A stretch of DNA of 64,000 nt from Flavobacterium psychrophilum (GCA_945890865.1 CAMDDB010000001.1:186001-250000), one strand, 5' to 3'; positions 32,730 through 42,809 are shown, counted from the first letter of the stretch. Numbers and translations: made by a program. The notes: generated by a model from the sequence alone, not told the origin.

Positions 32730-34079
32730 ATGTTTGACATAATAGGTAAAATAAGAGGTGATAAAACCATTTGGGCTATAGTATTTCTATTGGCACTAGT
32801 TTCTTTTTTACCTGTTTATAGTGCCAGTACAAACTTGGTTTATGTCATAGGAAAGGGTTCAACCATTGGTTATCTTTTCAAACATTTTGTTCACGTCATG
32901 TTTGGGTTTGCCATCGTGTTTTTCATTCATAAAACCCCCTACCATTATTTTAAAGCTTTGTCTATTTTTGGGATTCCCTTGGTAATCTTATTGTTAATTT
33001 ATACCCTATTTAAAGGAACTGTTATTGATGGTGCCAATGCTAGTCGCTGGATACAAATCCCATTTGTGGGAATAAGTTTTCAAACGTCTACTATTGCTTT
33101 TATTGTCTTAATGATTTATGTGGCCCGTTATTTGTCAAAAGTAAGTGATAAAGAATATTCCTTTAAAGAATCTTTATTGGAACTATGGTTGCCCGTTTTT
33201 GTAATTTTAGCACTAGTACTTCCAGCCAATTTTTCCACCACGGCGTTAATTTTTTGCATGGTGTGTATGTTGGTTTTTATTGGACAATATCCGCTCAAAT
33301 ATTTAGGTTTTATTGTGGGTTCTGGACTTGTAAGTTTGATTTTCTTTGTCATGGTTGCAAAAGCATTTCCAGATGCAATGCCCAACCGTGTGGATACATG
33401 GATGAGTAGAATAGATAGTTTTTTTGACGACAAACCCAGAGATGATGATTACCAAATTGAAAATGCTAAAATAGCAATTGCTTCTGGAAAAATTTATGGT
33501 TTAGGACCGGGTAGAAGCGTACAAAAGCACTTTTTACCGCAATCTTCTTCCGATTTCATTTTTGCCATTATTGTAGAAGAATACGGATTAATAGGTGCTG
33601 TTGGAATATTGTTTTTGTATTTATTATTGTTTGTTCGATTCATCATCGATGCTCAAAAAGCAAGTACCTTATTTGGGAAATTATTAATCATCGGATTGGG
33701 ATTTCCAATTATTTTTCAAGCCCTCATCAATATGGGTGTAGCGGTAGAATTATTACCCGTTACAGGCCAACCTTTGCCCTTAATTAGTAGTGGTGGTACT
33801 TCCATTTGGATGACTTGTATTGCAATTGGAGTGATCTTGAGTGTTACCAAAAAAGATGAAGAAGTAGCATTGGATTTAGAAGAAAAAAGAAAACGTGATG
33901 AAGCCTTGCAACAATTAATTGATGCTCAAGTAGCAATTAATGAAGAAGATCCTTCCGAGGAAAACCAACAAAAATTAGAGGAATTGAGATATTCCATTAG
34001 AGAAGAAGTAAAAGATTTAGAAGGCGATAGTTTAATTGACGGAGAAAATCCAATGAATAGTGTACGAAATAAAGAATAA
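32730..34079 (+). CDS. ftsW: Septal peptidoglycan glycosyltransferase FtsW
   Basis: 449 residues of the SEDS family with about ten membrane helices. FtsW polymerises glycan strands at the septum together with the PBP encoded upstream. ANASRWIQIP, the VLPANFSTTALIF loop, GLGPGRSVQKHFLPQSSSDFIFAIIVEEYGLIGA and LPLISSGGTS are the family signatures. After the last helix (about 375) a charged, coiled-coil-like cytoplasmic tail of about 70 residues rich in Glu and Lys is longer than in E. coli. Confidence 0.93.
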   Translation: MFDIIGKIRGDKTIWAIVFLLALVSFLPVYSASTNLVYVIGKGSTIGYLFKHFVHVMFGFAIVFFIHKTPYHYFKALSIFGIPLVILLLIYTLFKGTVIDGANASRWIQIPFVGISFQTSTIAFIVLMIYVARYLSKVSDKEYSFKESLLELWLPVFVILALVLPANFSTTALIFCMVCMLVFIGQYPLKYLGFIVGSGLVSLIFFVMVAKAFPDAMPNRVDTWMSRIDSFFDDKPRDDDYQIENAKIAIASGKIYGLGPGRSVQKHFLPQSSSDFIFAIIVEEYGLIGAVGILFLYLLLFVRFIIDAQKASTLFGKLLIIGLGFPIIFQALINMGVAVELLPVTGQPLPLISSGGTSIWMTCIAIGVILSVTKKDEEVALDLEEKRKRDEALQQLIDAQVAINEEDPSEENQQKLEELRYSIREEVKDLEGDSLIDGENPMNSVRNKE

Positions 34080-35168
34080 ATGAAACAACCTAAATTCATA
34101 ATTAGTGGCGGCGGTACAGGTGGACATATCTACCCGGCGGTTGCTATTGCCAATGAATTAAAAGCACGTTTTCCTGAGGCGAAGTTTCTTTTTGTGGGAG
34201 CAAAAGACAAAATGGAAATGCAAAAAGTGCCTCAAGCAGGTTATGATATTAAAGGCTTGTGGATTGCAGGGTTGCAAAGAAAATTAACCTTTCAAAACGC
34301 ATTGTTTCCAGTGAAGCTAGTGGCAAGTCTCATCAAGTCGTTTTTTATAGTGCAACGTTTTAAACCCGATGTGGTCATAGGAACAGGTGGTTTTGCGAGT
34401 GGAGCGGTATTAAAGGTTGCTACGCTATTTGGGATTCCAACGGTGATACAAGAGCAAAATTCGTTTCCAGGAATTACCAATAAATTATTAGCAAAAAAAG
34501 CTCATGTGATTTGTGTGGCCTATGAAAATTTAGAACGTTTCTTTCCAAAACAAAAAATGATCCTTACAGGTAATCCAGTTCGACAAGATTTATTAATCCC
34601 AGCGGATAAAATGGAAGCCATGAATTATTTTAAACTAGACGCTTCTAAAAATACAATTTTAGTACTAGGGGGTAGTTTGGGTGCTCGAAAAATTAACCAA
34701 CTTATTGAAAAAGAATTGGAGTTTCTATTAGGCCTAAATGGTCAAATTATTTGGCAATGCGGAAAGCTATACTTGAATGAGTATGCAAAATACAATGAGC
34801 GAAAAGGTGTTCAAGTTGTTGCATTTATTGATCGAATGGATTTAGCATATGCTGCTGCAGATAGTATTATTTCCCGTTCAGGAGCCTCTTCTGTTTCGGA
34901 GTTGTGCATCGTAGGTAAGCCCACAATTTTTATTCCGTCGCCCAATGTGGCGGAAGACCATCAAACTAAAAATGCTAAAGCCATTGCCGACAAGAGAGGT
35001 GCATTATTGATCAAAGAATCGGAATTGGATCAAACATTTGAAAAAATAGTAACGGACTTACTTGCAAACGAAAGTTTGCAAACCGAGTTGGGTCAAAATA
35101 TAAAAAAATTAGCCAAGCCAAACGCAACAAAAGATATAGTTGAAGCAATTATCAAACTAATCAATTAA
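34080..35168 (+). CDS. murG: UDP-N-acetylglucosamine--lipid I GlcNAc transferase
   Basis: 362 residues, GT28 glycosyltransferase that converts lipid I to lipid II on the inner face of the membrane. The N-terminal glycine-rich loop is [13 protein letters not shown], followed by [10 protein letters not shown] and [10 protein letters not shown]; the C-terminal UDP-GlcNAc site includes [21 protein letters not shown] and [14 protein letters not shown]. Start codon is the base after the ftsW stop. Confidence 0.96.
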   Translation: MKQPKFIISGGGTGGHIYPAVAIANELKARFPEAKFLFVGAKDKMEMQKVPQAGYDIKGLWIAGLQRKLTFQNALFPVKLVASLIKSFFIVQRFKPDVVIGTGGFASGAVLKVATLFGIPTVIQEQNSFPGITNKLLAKKAHVICVAYENLERFFPKQKMILTGNPVRQDLLIPADKMEAMNYFKLDASKNTILVLGGSLGARKINQLIEKELEFLLGLNGQIIWQCGKLYLNEYAKYNERKGVQVVAFIDRMDLAYAAADSIISRSGASSVSELCIVGKPTIFIPSPNVAEDHQTKNAKAIADKRGALLIKESELDQTFEKIVTDLLANESLQTELGQNIKKLAKPNATKDIVEAIIKLIN

Positions 35169-35198
35169 ACAAATTAACAGTTATACATTTAACTAAAA

Positions 35199-36545
35199 AT
35201 GAACCTAAACCAAATACATAACGTCTATTTCATTGGCATCGGGGGCATCGGTATGAGTGCATTGGCACGTTATTTTCAATACATTGGAAAAAATGTGGCG
35301 GGGTATGACAAAACCGAAACCCAATTGACCGATGAATTGCAAGCTTTGGGTTTAGCCATTCATTTTGAAGATAATATTCAGCTAATTCCAAATGATTTTT
35401 ATAACGAAAATACTTTGGTTGTGGTAACACCTGCCATTCCAACTTCCCATTCCGAATGGAATTATTTTGTGGAACGACACTATGCAATTAAAAAGCGTGC
35501 CGAAGTATTAGGCTTAATTACAAAAGACACCTATTGTTTTGCAGTAGCGGGTACGCACGGTAAAACAACTACTTCGAGTATATTGGGCCATATTTTATAC
35601 GAAAGTGGTGTAGATGTAACGGCATTTTTGGGTGGAATTGTAGAAAACTATAATTCCAATTTAATTGGTTCGGGTAAAACAGTTACCGTTGTTGAAGCCG
35701 ATGAGTTTGATCGTTCTTTTTTACACCTGCATCCAAATGTATCGTGCATTACTTCAATGGATGCCGATCATCTTGATATTTATGGAGATGCCGCTCATCT
35801 TGAAGATTCGTTTCGGGAGTTTGCGGCCAAAACCGATCGCGAAAATTTATATGTAATTAAGGGATTGCCCTTAGATGGAATAACGATAGGCGTTACTCAA
35901 GATGCTGATTTTTCGGCGCAAAACATCCGAATTGAAAACGGGTATTATGTGTTTGATGTCAAAACACCCACAGAAGTGGTGCAACATATAAAATTTGGAT
36001 TACCAGGTCACCACAATTTAACCAATGCTTTGTTGGCTTTTGCTATGGCAAAATCGTATGGGGTTTCAAATATAAACATTAGCACAGCACTAGCAAGTTT
36101 TAAAGGGGTAAGAAGACGTTTTTCGTTTCAAATCCGAGAAGAAAACAGAGTTTTTATCGATGATTATGCGCACCATCCTACCGAAATAAATGCGGTGCAT
36201 CAAGCGGTTCGTGAGTTGTACCCTGGAAAAAAAATAATAGCGGCTTTTCAGCCCCATTTGTTCAGTCGCACCAAAGATTTTGCTGATGGTTTTGCAGCGA
36301 GTTTATCCCAATTTGATGAAATACTCCTTTTGGATATTTATCCCGCTAGAGAATTGCCAATTGATGGTATAACGTCTACTTGGTTGTTAACAAAAATTGC
36401 GCATCCAAACAAAAAATTAGTCAATAAAATAGAATTGATTGCAGCGTTTAAAAATTCGGATGCAACGGTGTTCATTACAATTGGAGCTGGAGACATTGGT
36501 GAGATGGTAAAAGATATTAAAAGTGCGCTATATGAAGAGAATTAA
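35199..36545 (+). CDS. murC: UDP-N-acetylmuramate--L-alanine ligase
   Basis: 448 residues. First Mur ligase, adding L-alanine to UDP-MurNAc. Nucleotide-binding N-terminus YFIGIGGIGMSALARYF, ATP loop VAGTHGKTTTSS, EADEFDRSFL, DADHLDIYGD, and C-terminal DDYAHHPTEI and FQPHLFSRTKDF. No ddl ligase follows it, unlike in many dcw clusters; instead ftsQ overlaps its end. Confidence 0.96.
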   Translation: MNLNQIHNVYFIGIGGIGMSALARYFQYIGKNVAGYDKTETQLTDELQALGLAIHFEDNIQLIPNDFYNENTLVVVTPAIPTSHSEWNYFVERHYAIKKRAEVLGLITKDTYCFAVAGTHGKTTTSSILGHILYESGVDVTAFLGGIVENYNSNLIGSGKTVTVVEADEFDRSFLHLHPNVSCITSMDADHLDIYGDAAHLEDSFREFAAKTDRENLYVIKGLPLDGITIGVTQDADFSAQNIRIENGYYVFDVKTPTEVVQHIKFGLPGHHNLTNALLAFAMAKSYGVSNINISTALASFKGVRRRFSFQIREENRVFIDDYAHHPTEINAVHQAVRELYPGKKIIAAFQPHLFSRTKDFADGFAASLSQFDEILLLDIYPARELPIDGITSTWLLTKIAHPNKKLVNKIELIAAFKNSDATVFITIGAGDIGEMVKDIKSALYEEN

Positions 36546-37254
36546 TTGGCATAGTATAAGATTGGTGTTGATCATTTTTGCAATGATTTTTCTGTATTCT
36601 TTTTCCTCAAAAAGAAATAGAGTGCGTAAAATCAACAAGATAGAAATCAAATTTCAGTCGAATGAAAATATGTTTTTAACACATCAAATGGTTAATAACT
36701 TGTTAATACAAAATTTAGGAGACGCTTCAACAATACAAAAAGATAAAGTAGATTTGAATACTTTAGAAAACTCCCTAAATCATCACGAGATGATCGAAAA
36801 AGCAGAAATTTTTTCAACGATAGATGGTTTTCTAAACACACGTATTACTCAAAAGATCCCTATACTTAGAGTTATATCAGAGAACGACAGTTATTACCTT
36901 GATCACAAAGGGAAAAGAATGTCGCTATCTCCAAATTTTTCGGCACGTGTTCCGCTCCTTGTGGGAGAACTTAGTAAAGAAAAAAGAAAGGCCTATTTGA
37001 ATTTGTTTACAGAAATTAAAGAGGACGATTTCTTAAATAAAAATATAACGGGTGCACAAATTTTGCCATCGGGTAATGTAGTGTTAACCAACCGAAGTTT
37101 TGATTATAAAATTGCTTTTGGAAAACCAATAAATGTAAAAAAGAAGCTAAAAAATTATAAGGCTTTTTTTCATCATGCCATTAAAGATACATTGATTAAA
37201 GAATACAAAGAGATAAACTTGATGTTTATACAACAAGTGGTTTGTAAGAAATAG
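36532..37254 (+). CDS. ftsQ: FtsQ/DivIB-type division protein
   Basis: 240 residues from the ATG at 36532; an in-frame GTG three codons earlier is less likely. A short basic cytoplasmic start, one membrane helix (LVLIIFAMIFLYSF), then a periplasmic beta domain (NSLNHHEMIEKAEIFSTIDGFLNTRITQKIPILRV) that fits the FtsQ fold. Overall identity is low, as usual for FtsQ. It overlaps murC by 14 nt and precedes ftsA by 9 nt. Confidence 0.87.
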   Translation: MKRINWHSIRLVLIIFAMIFLYSFSSKRNRVRKINKIEIKFQSNENMFLTHQMVNNLLIQNLGDASTIQKDKVDLNTLENSLNHHEMIEKAEIFSTIDGFLNTRITQKIPILRVISENDSYYLDHKGKRMSLSPNFSARVPLLVGELSKEKRKAYLNLFTEIKEDDFLNKNITGAQILPSGNVVLTNRSFDYKIAFGKPINVKKKLKNYKAFFHHAIKDTLIKEYKEINLMFIQQVVCKK

Positions 37255-37263
37255 CGTAAAATT

Positions 37264-38637
37264 ATGAACAAAGACAACATTGCAGTAGGATTAGATATTG
37301 GTACAACCAAAATTGTAGCAATGATCGGAAAGAAAAATGAATACGGGAAATTAGAAATTCTTGGAGTAGGAAAATCTAAGAGTCTGGGTGTTCATCGAGG
37401 TGTTGTAAATAATATTACTCAAACTATCCAGTCCATTCAACAAGCGGTTTCAGAAGCTGAAAATGATTCGGGTTATAAAATTAATGATGTGGTGGTAGGA
37501 ATTGCGGGACAACACATTCGCAGTATTCAACACAGCGATTACATAAGCAGACCCAAGGCAGAAGAAGTAATTGGTGATGTAGATATCGATACGCTTATTA
37601 GTCAAGTACATAAATTAGCCATGTTGCCGGGTGAAGAAATTATTCATGTGTTGCCACAAGAATTTAAAATTGATGGGCAAGCTGAAATAAAAGAACCAAT
37701 TGGTATGTATGGCGGAAGACTAGAATCTAGCTTTCATGTGGTAGTAGGACAAGCAGCGTCGATTCGCAACTTGGGGAGATGTGTAAAAAGTGCGGGATTA
37801 GAATTGTCTGGCTTAACCCTAGAGCCATTGGCTTCGGCAGATGCAGTATTAAGTCAAGAAGAAAAAGAAGCGGGTGTTGCTTTAATTGATATCGGAGGAG
37901 GAACAACGGATTTGGCTATATTTAAAGATGGTATCATTCGTAATACGGCCGTTATCCCTTTTGGAGGAAATGTAATTACTGAGGATATTAAAGAGGGTTG
38001 TTCGATCATTGAAAAACAAGCAGAGTTGTTAAAGACTCGATTTGGATCGGCATGGCCAGGAGAAAATAGAGACAACGAAATTGTTTCAATTCCTGGATTA
38101 AGAGGAAGAGAACCAAAAGAAATTTCACTTAAAAACTTATCAAAAATTATCCATGCACGAGTGGTGGAAATTATTGAGCAAGTTTATGCTGAAATCAAAT
38201 TGTATGGTCATGAAGATCCTAAGAAAAAATTGATTGCAGGTATTGTTTTAACCGGAGGTGGCGCGCAATTACAACACATCAAACAGTTGGTAGAATATAT
38301 CACAGGAATGGATACGCGTATTGGTTATCCAAACGAGCATTTAGCGGGAGATTCGATCGAAGAGTTGTCTAGTCCCTTGTATGCTACTGCTGTTGGATTG
38401 GTAATGAATAGTATTCGAAACAACACCAAAAGCGCTACGCCTTTTGTTGAAATGAAGAAAGAGGAGCCAGAAGTAGCCCCCGAAATTATATCAACTGACG
38501 TGCCAGTTATCGAGAGACCAACTGAAACGTCAACCCCACAAAACCCTATTCAAGAGACAACTGATGACAAAATCAAACGTTCGTTTTTTGATAAATATAT
38601 AGATAAGATTAAAGATTTTTTAGATAACGCAGAATAA
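37264..38637 (+). CDS. ftsA: Cell division ATPase FtsA
   Basis: 457 residues, actin-like fold. Phosphate 1 loop VGLDIGTTKIVAMIG, SHS2/1C insertion about 85-165, phosphate 2 ALIDIGGGTTDLAIF and adenosine motif GIVLTGGGAQLQHI. The end, RSFFDKYIDKIKDFLDNAE, is an amphipathic helix that would tether FtsA and FtsZ polymers to the membrane. A Glu/Pro/Thr-rich linker of about 55 residues precedes it. Confidence 0.96.
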   Translation: MNKDNIAVGLDIGTTKIVAMIGKKNEYGKLEILGVGKSKSLGVHRGVVNNITQTIQSIQQAVSEAENDSGYKINDVVVGIAGQHIRSIQHSDYISRPKAEEVIGDVDIDTLISQVHKLAMLPGEEIIHVLPQEFKIDGQAEIKEPIGMYGGRLESSFHVVVGQAASIRNLGRCVKSAGLELSGLTLEPLASADAVLSQEEKEAGVALIDIGGGTTDLAIFKDGIIRNTAVIPFGGNVITEDIKEGCSIIEKQAELLKTRFGSAWPGENRDNEIVSIPGLRGREPKEISLKNLSKIIHARVVEIIEQVYAEIKLYGHEDPKKKLIAGIVLTGGGAQLQHIKQLVEYITGMDTRIGYPNEHLAGDSIEELSSPLYATAVGLVMNSIRNNTKSATPFVEMKKEEPEVAPEIISTDVPVIERPTETSTPQNPIQETTDDKIKRSFFDKYIDKIKDFLDNAE

Positions 38638-38648
38638 AAGGAGATACT

Positions 38649-40607
38649 ATGTCAGAATTTGGAAACATTTCATTTGATTTACCTAAAAACCAATCGAACG
38701 TAATTAAAGTAATTGGCGTTGGAGGAGGAGGTAGTAATGCTATAAACCACATGTTTAAACAAGGCATTAAAGGTGTTGATTTTATAGTTTGTAATACTGA
38801 TTCGCAGGCATTACAAAATAGCCCTGTACCCAATAAAATTCAGTTAGGTGTAAACCTAACAGAAGGTTTAGGGGCAGGTGCAAATCCTGAAGTAGGGCAG
38901 CAATCTGCAATTGAAAGTGTCGCAGAAATCGAAAAAATGCTTGACAGCAATACCAAAATGGTTTTCATCACCGCAGGAATGGGTGGAGGAACCGGAACGG
39001 GAGCAGCACCTGTTATTGCACAAATGGCAAAAGACAGAGATATTCTTACCGTTGGTATAGTTACCATCCCTTTTCAGTTTGAAGGGAAAGTTCGCTCTGA
39101 GCAAGCGTTAGCAGGAGTAGAACGTTTGCGCAAGCAAGTTGATTCTTTAGTTGTTATCAATAATAATAAATTACGTGAAGTATATGGAAATCTGGGTTTT
39201 AAAGCGGGTTTTTCAAAAGCAGACGAAGTACTAGCAACCGCCTCTAGAGGTATTGCAGAGGTAATTACGCACCATTATACCCAAAACATCGACCTTAAAG
39301 ATGCTAAAACCGTATTATCAAATAGTGGTACAGCTATTATGGGTTCGGCTACCGCTTCGGGGACCGACCGAGCAAAACAAGCTATTTCAAGTGCTTTAGA
39401 CTCTCCATTGTTAAATGATAATAAAATTACCGGTGCAAAAAATGTACTGTTATTAATCGTTTCGGGTACCGATGAAGCAAATGAAATTACTATAGATGAA
39501 ATTGGAGAAATCAACGATTTTATTCAATCAGAAGCCGGATTTAATGCCAATATCATTATGGGAGTTGGCGAAGAAGAGGCACTAGGAGATGCTATTTCTG
39601 TAACGGTTATTGCCACAGGTTTTAATGTGGAACAACAAGCAGATATTGTGAACACCGAACCTAAAAAAATCATCCACTCGTTAGAAGATGAGCAAAAAAT
39701 TGTTCATGAATTATTGAATAAGACAATTACTGCACTTCCTGTGAATGAGCCAATATTTGAGGCGCCAAGAGTAGAGGAAGCCCAACCAGAAGCTGAAAAA
39801 ATAATATTTACCTTAGAAGAAGAGGCAGACGAACCAGTTTTTGAAATTCATGCTCCTGTAGCTTCAATGGATTTAGTCCCTACATCCGAGTTTCTTAAAA
39901 ATATAGCAGTAACCTATGAAGTAGTAGCTGCTCCAACCGCTTCTCAATTTGAAGTAATTACGCCACAAATTAGAGAAATTAAAGTGATCGACCCTGAATT
40001 TGTAAAAGCAAATGACGACTTTAATTTTGAATTAGATTTGTTTGATATAAATATAGAAACAAGTTCAAATACATCCATTAAAAATACAATTGTATTTGAT
40101 TTATCGGATGAAACACGTTCTTTAGAAGTTAAAGATCCTATTAATGTGGTTCCGGTTACCGAAATCAATCAAAACGGAATTATCAAGTATTCTTTAGAAG
40201 ATTATTTGGAAAATGAATCTGATATTACTCCCGTTAAAGAAGTACACAGAGTTAATGAACCCATAGATCAGGAACTTAATTTTACACTTAAAAATGAAGT
40301 TCAAAAATTAGAGGACAACATCCTTTTTGATGCAGTTTCACCTTTAGAGATGTCAATTGAAGATACCTTAAAATTTAGAGCCGAAGAGCGCAAAAGAAAA
40401 ATGAAGGAATTCAATCATAAATTCAACAACAGTACTTCCCAAATTGATGAATTTGAAAGAGAGCCTGCCTATAAAAGAATGGGAATAGATCTAACATCTC
40501 CCCTTTCTGCAAACAGTAATCAGTCTAGAATGTCACTAGGAACCGATAGTAACGATGATATACAACTTCGTTCAAACAATTCATTCCTTCATGATAATGT
40601 AGATTAA
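38649..40607 (+). CDS. ftsZ: Cell division GTPase FtsZ with extended C-terminal linker
   Basis: 652 residues, against about 380 in E. coli. The GTPase core occupies about 1-325: VIGVGGGGSNAINHM, the tubulin signature GGGTGTGAAP, IPFQFEGK and the T7-loop region KADEVLATASRG. The remaining about 325 residues form an acidic low-complexity linker, and the extreme C-terminus reads RSNNSFLHDNVD, the likely FtsA-binding peptide. A long linker is common in Bacteroidetes. Last gene of the dcw cluster; a terminator follows 28 nt downstream. Confidence 0.96.
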   Translation: MSEFGNISFDLPKNQSNVIKVIGVGGGGSNAINHMFKQGIKGVDFIVCNTDSQALQNSPVPNKIQLGVNLTEGLGAGANPEVGQQSAIESVAEIEKMLDSNTKMVFITAGMGGGTGTGAAPVIAQMAKDRDILTVGIVTIPFQFEGKVRSEQALAGVERLRKQVDSLVVINNNKLREVYGNLGFKAGFSKADEVLATASRGIAEVITHHYTQNIDLKDAKTVLSNSGTAIMGSATASGTDRAKQAISSALDSPLLNDNKITGAKNVLLLIVSGTDEANEITIDEIGEINDFIQSEAGFNANIIMGVGEEEALGDAISVTVIATGFNVEQQADIVNTEPKKIIHSLEDEQKIVHELLNKTITALPVNEPIFEAPRVEEAQPEAEKIIFTLEEEADEPVFEIHAPVASMDLVPTSEFLKNIAVTYEVVAAPTASQFEVITPQIREIKVIDPEFVKANDDFNFELDLFDINIETSSNTSIKNTIVFDLSDETRSLEVKDPINVVPVTEINQNGIIKYSLEDYLENESDITPVKEVHRVNEPIDQELNFTLKNEVQKLEDNILFDAVSPLEMSIEDTLKFRAEERKRKMKEFNHKFNNSTSQIDEFEREPAYKRMGIDLTSPLSANSNQSRMSLGTDSNDDIQLRSNNSFLHDNVD

Positions 40608-40635
40608 TTTACAATGAACTAACCTACCACATAAG

Positions 40636-40664
40636 ACCCGGAGAGTTATTTTCGGGTTTTTTTT
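40636..40664 (+). terminator. Terminator at the end of the dcw cluster
   Basis: ACCCG...CGGGT stem with a 12-nt loop and a T tract of eight or more bases. Confidence 0.75.
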
Positions 40665-40666
40665 GT

Positions 40667-40674
40667 TACCTTTG
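40667..40674 (+). promoter_or_regulatory. -7 promoter element of yqeY
   Basis: TACCTTTG, exact match, directly after the ftsZ terminator and 34 nt before the ATG. Confidence 0.55.
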
Positions 40675-40708
40675 CCCACAGAATTAATAATAAACAATTC
40701 ACATCGAT

Positions 40709-41158
40709 ATGAGTTTAGAAGTAAAAATCATGGAACACATGAAAGAGGCCATGAAAGCTAAAGATTCGGTTGCTTTAGAAGCTTTACGCGCTATTAAATC
40801 GGCGATCATCTTGGCAAAAACAGAGGTAGGTGCTGCCGAAGGGATAACCGAAGCTGACGAAATAAAAATGTTACAGCGTTTAGTAAAAATGCGAAAAGAC
40901 AGTTACGAAATTTTTACAGCACAAAACCGTCTCGACTTAGCTGAACCAGAATTAGCTCAAATTGCTATAATAGAACAGTTTTTACCGACTCAATTAACCG
41001 AAGCAGAAGTAGAAGCTATTGTGGCAAAAATCATCTCCGAAACTGGCGCAACAGGCATTGCTGCTATGGGAAAAGTAATGGGATTGGCTTCGGCTCAAAT
41101 AGGAGGACAAGCTGAAGGTAAAGTAATTTCTGGAATTGTAAAAAAACTTTTAGTATAA
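40709..41158 (+). CDS. yqeY: GatB/YqeY-domain protein
   Basis: 149 residues, the usual size for stand-alone YqeY. The helical domain resembles the tRNA-binding tail domain of GatB: EHMKEAMKAKDSVALEALRAIKSAI, then LAQIAIIEQFLPTQLTE and IAAMGKVMGLASAQIGGQAEGKVIS. Its role is uncertain; a tRNA-related function is inferred from the GatB domain. tRNA-Arg lies 59 nt downstream without an obvious own promoter, so the two may be co-transcribed. Confidence 0.92.
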   Translation: MSLEVKIMEHMKEAMKAKDSVALEALRAIKSAIILAKTEVGAAEGITEADEIKMLQRLVKMRKDSYEIFTAQNRLDLAEPELAQIAIIEQFLPTQLTEAEVEAIVAKIISETGATGIAAMGKVMGLASAQIGGQAEGKVISGIVKKLLV

Positions 41159-41217
41159 AAACAGAATATATAGTATAGAATATAGAAAACAGATTAAGTT
41201 CTATTATCTAAAAAAAT

Positions 41218-41291
41218 GGCCTCGTAGTTCAACTGGATAGAATGACGGATTTCGGCTCCGTTGGTTGCAGGTTCGAACCCTGCCGAGGTCA
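41218..41291 (+). tRNA. tRNA-Arg (anticodon TCG)
   Basis: 74 nt. Acceptor GGCCTCG / CGAGGTC with one G-T pair, anticodon stem ACGGA / TCCGT with loop TTTCGGC (anticodon TCG, reads CGA and wobble codons), T arm GCAGG-TTCGAAC-CCTGC, discriminator A. CCA not encoded. Confidence 0.95.
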
Positions 41292-41312
41292 CGAATAAAT
41301 ACTTCAAAAGAA

Positions 41313-41347
41313 AAAAAACGCCAAACTTTTTGAGCGTTTTTTTATTT
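41313..41347 (+). terminator. Terminator after tRNA-Arg
   Basis: AAAACGC-CAAA-ctt-TTTG-A-GCGTTTT hairpin (one mismatch) followed by T tract. Confidence 0.75.
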
Positions 41348-41398
41348 TATAGTATTTTCAAAGCGGAGCGTTGAGAGATGTTGCGAAGCAAAATTTAT

Positions 41399-42586
41399 TT
41401 AAATATCACCATTTATTTGCTTTCTGTCGGATAAAAACTCTTTATTGTAAGCTTGTGGTGTAGTTCCTGTAATTTCTTTAAAAGAAGTAAAAAACGGATT
41501 ATAAGAAGCAAAACCAACTTTTATTGCTAATCCTTCCAGGGTGTTTAATTTTAAATAACCCGTTTCAATTAGTTGAAGCGCGTCATGGATTTTTATCATT
41601 TTTTTAAATTCAGTATAATTTATTTTTGAGTGATATTTAAAAATATATTTCAAATGACTTTTTGGAAGCTCTAATTTTTTAGCTATTTCTATTTTGGTAA
41701 TTTTTTGATTTCGAAATACTTTTTCTTCTATTGCAAGACGTTCAATATTTTTTATGCAACCTATTAAATTAGGATATATCTTATCTTTTAACAAAGCATC
41801 TTGTTGATTTTTTATTTCTTTTTTATCATTTAACAGCCAAATATCATTCAATAAAAGAGATGTTTTTTTTAGATTTATTTTTTTATATAAGGCATTGTAT
41901 CCAAAAAGAATTTCGGGTGTAGATAATACTTTAATAAACAGTATTATAAATAATATTCCAGATATCCAAAGTTCATTTTTTCTACTAGTATAATCACCAC
42001 TTATTAGATCAATGAAAATTGAAGTAGATAATCTTATTGCAGCTAAAAATATTATGATAAATAAAAAGATTGACCAATTCATAATTAACTCATTTTGTTG
42101 ATTAATAATAATAATTTTTGAATTTCTTTTCCAAATAGAATTTTTGAGTAGTATGAATATTTTTAACACATAAATAAAAAGATAGACAACAATAACGATC
42201 CTCAATATCAGTTCTGATGAAATTCCAAAATAATTAAATTTATTATTAATTACATTTAAACCTCCTAAAAATAGTGGAAATATAATATGTATTATATCTT
42301 TCTTTTTTATTTTTTTGACGTCATTGACTAAGTTTTTAAAATAAAGATAAACGATAGGTATTAATAAACTAAAAAAATGGTTTAGTGATAATAGTGGGGC
42401 AAAATTCTCATTAAATTTAGTCATTATCACAAACAAAAATCGAAAAGATATAATTGATAATAGAATAATCAAATAAATATTAAAGGCTCTATTTGATTTA
42501 TTTTGTGAAATAATAGCGGCGGTAATAACTCCAAGAATTACTACGGCTATATAAATGATAATTTCTACAGTTAATATATCATACAT
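41399..42586 (-). CDS. Membrane-anchored AraC-family transcriptional regulator
   Basis: 395 residues. The N-terminal about 240 residues contain seven or so hydrophobic helices (for example IIIYIAVVILGVITAAIIS, YLIILLSIISFRFLFVIM, IFLFIIIFLAAIRL), and the C-terminal about 100 residues are an AraC-type double helix-turn-helix (KIEIAKKLELPKSHLKYIFK and LEGLAIKVGFASYNPFFTSFK, then TGTTPQAYNKEF). It is a one-component membrane sensor: the helices probably sense an envelope signal and the HTH binds DNA next to the membrane. Divergent from the surface-protein operon at 42826, its likely target. Confidence 0.85.
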   Translation of the reverse strand: MYDILTVEIIIYIAVVILGVITAAIISQNKSNRAFNIYLIILLSIISFRFLFVIMTKFNENFAPLLSLNHFFSLLIPIVYLYFKNLVNDVKKIKKKDIIHIIFPLFLGGLNVINNKFNYFGISSELILRIVIVVYLFIYVLKIFILLKNSIWKRNSKIIIINQQNELIMNWSIFLFIIIFLAAIRLSTSIFIDLISGDYTSRKNELWISGILFIILFIKVLSTPEILFGYNALYKKINLKKTSLLLNDIWLLNDKKEIKNQQDALLKDKIYPNLIGCIKNIERLAIEEKVFRNQKITKIEIAKKLELPKSHLKYIFKYHSKINYTEFKKMIKIHDALQLIETGYLKLNTLEGLAIKVGFASYNPFFTSFKEITGTTPQAYNKEFLSDRKQINGDI

Positions 42587-42642
42587 GATTTAGTATATTT
42601 AATTGTATATTCTAATAAAAATAGAATTTATAATTTCACATT

Positions 42643-42650
42643 CAAATGTA
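42643..42650 (-). promoter_or_regulatory. -7 promoter element of the membrane AraC gene
   Basis: Minus strand TACATTTG, exact match, 56 nt before the ATG. The leader holds an inverted repeat ATTCTA-N7-TAGAAT at 42609-42627. Confidence 0.5.
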
Positions 42651-42801
42651 CTGTATTATTTCGGTAGAGAAGTATTTTACAACTTAATTTTCGTTGTTAG
42701 TCAAGTTTTCTACAATTTACTAAAAAGGTAAAAGTTGTTACTATATTGTTCTATTTTTTGATGCAAAATTTTTTCAACAAGTATGTAATCCTAAATATCA
42801 T

Positions 42802-42809
42802 TAGTTTTG
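42802..42809 (+). promoter_or_regulatory. -7 promoter element of the surface-protein operon
   Basis: TAGTTTTG, exact TAnnTTTG, 16 nt before the ATG at 42826. There is no TTG at the normal distance, which would fit a promoter needing an activator such as the divergent AraC protein. Confidence 0.5.
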
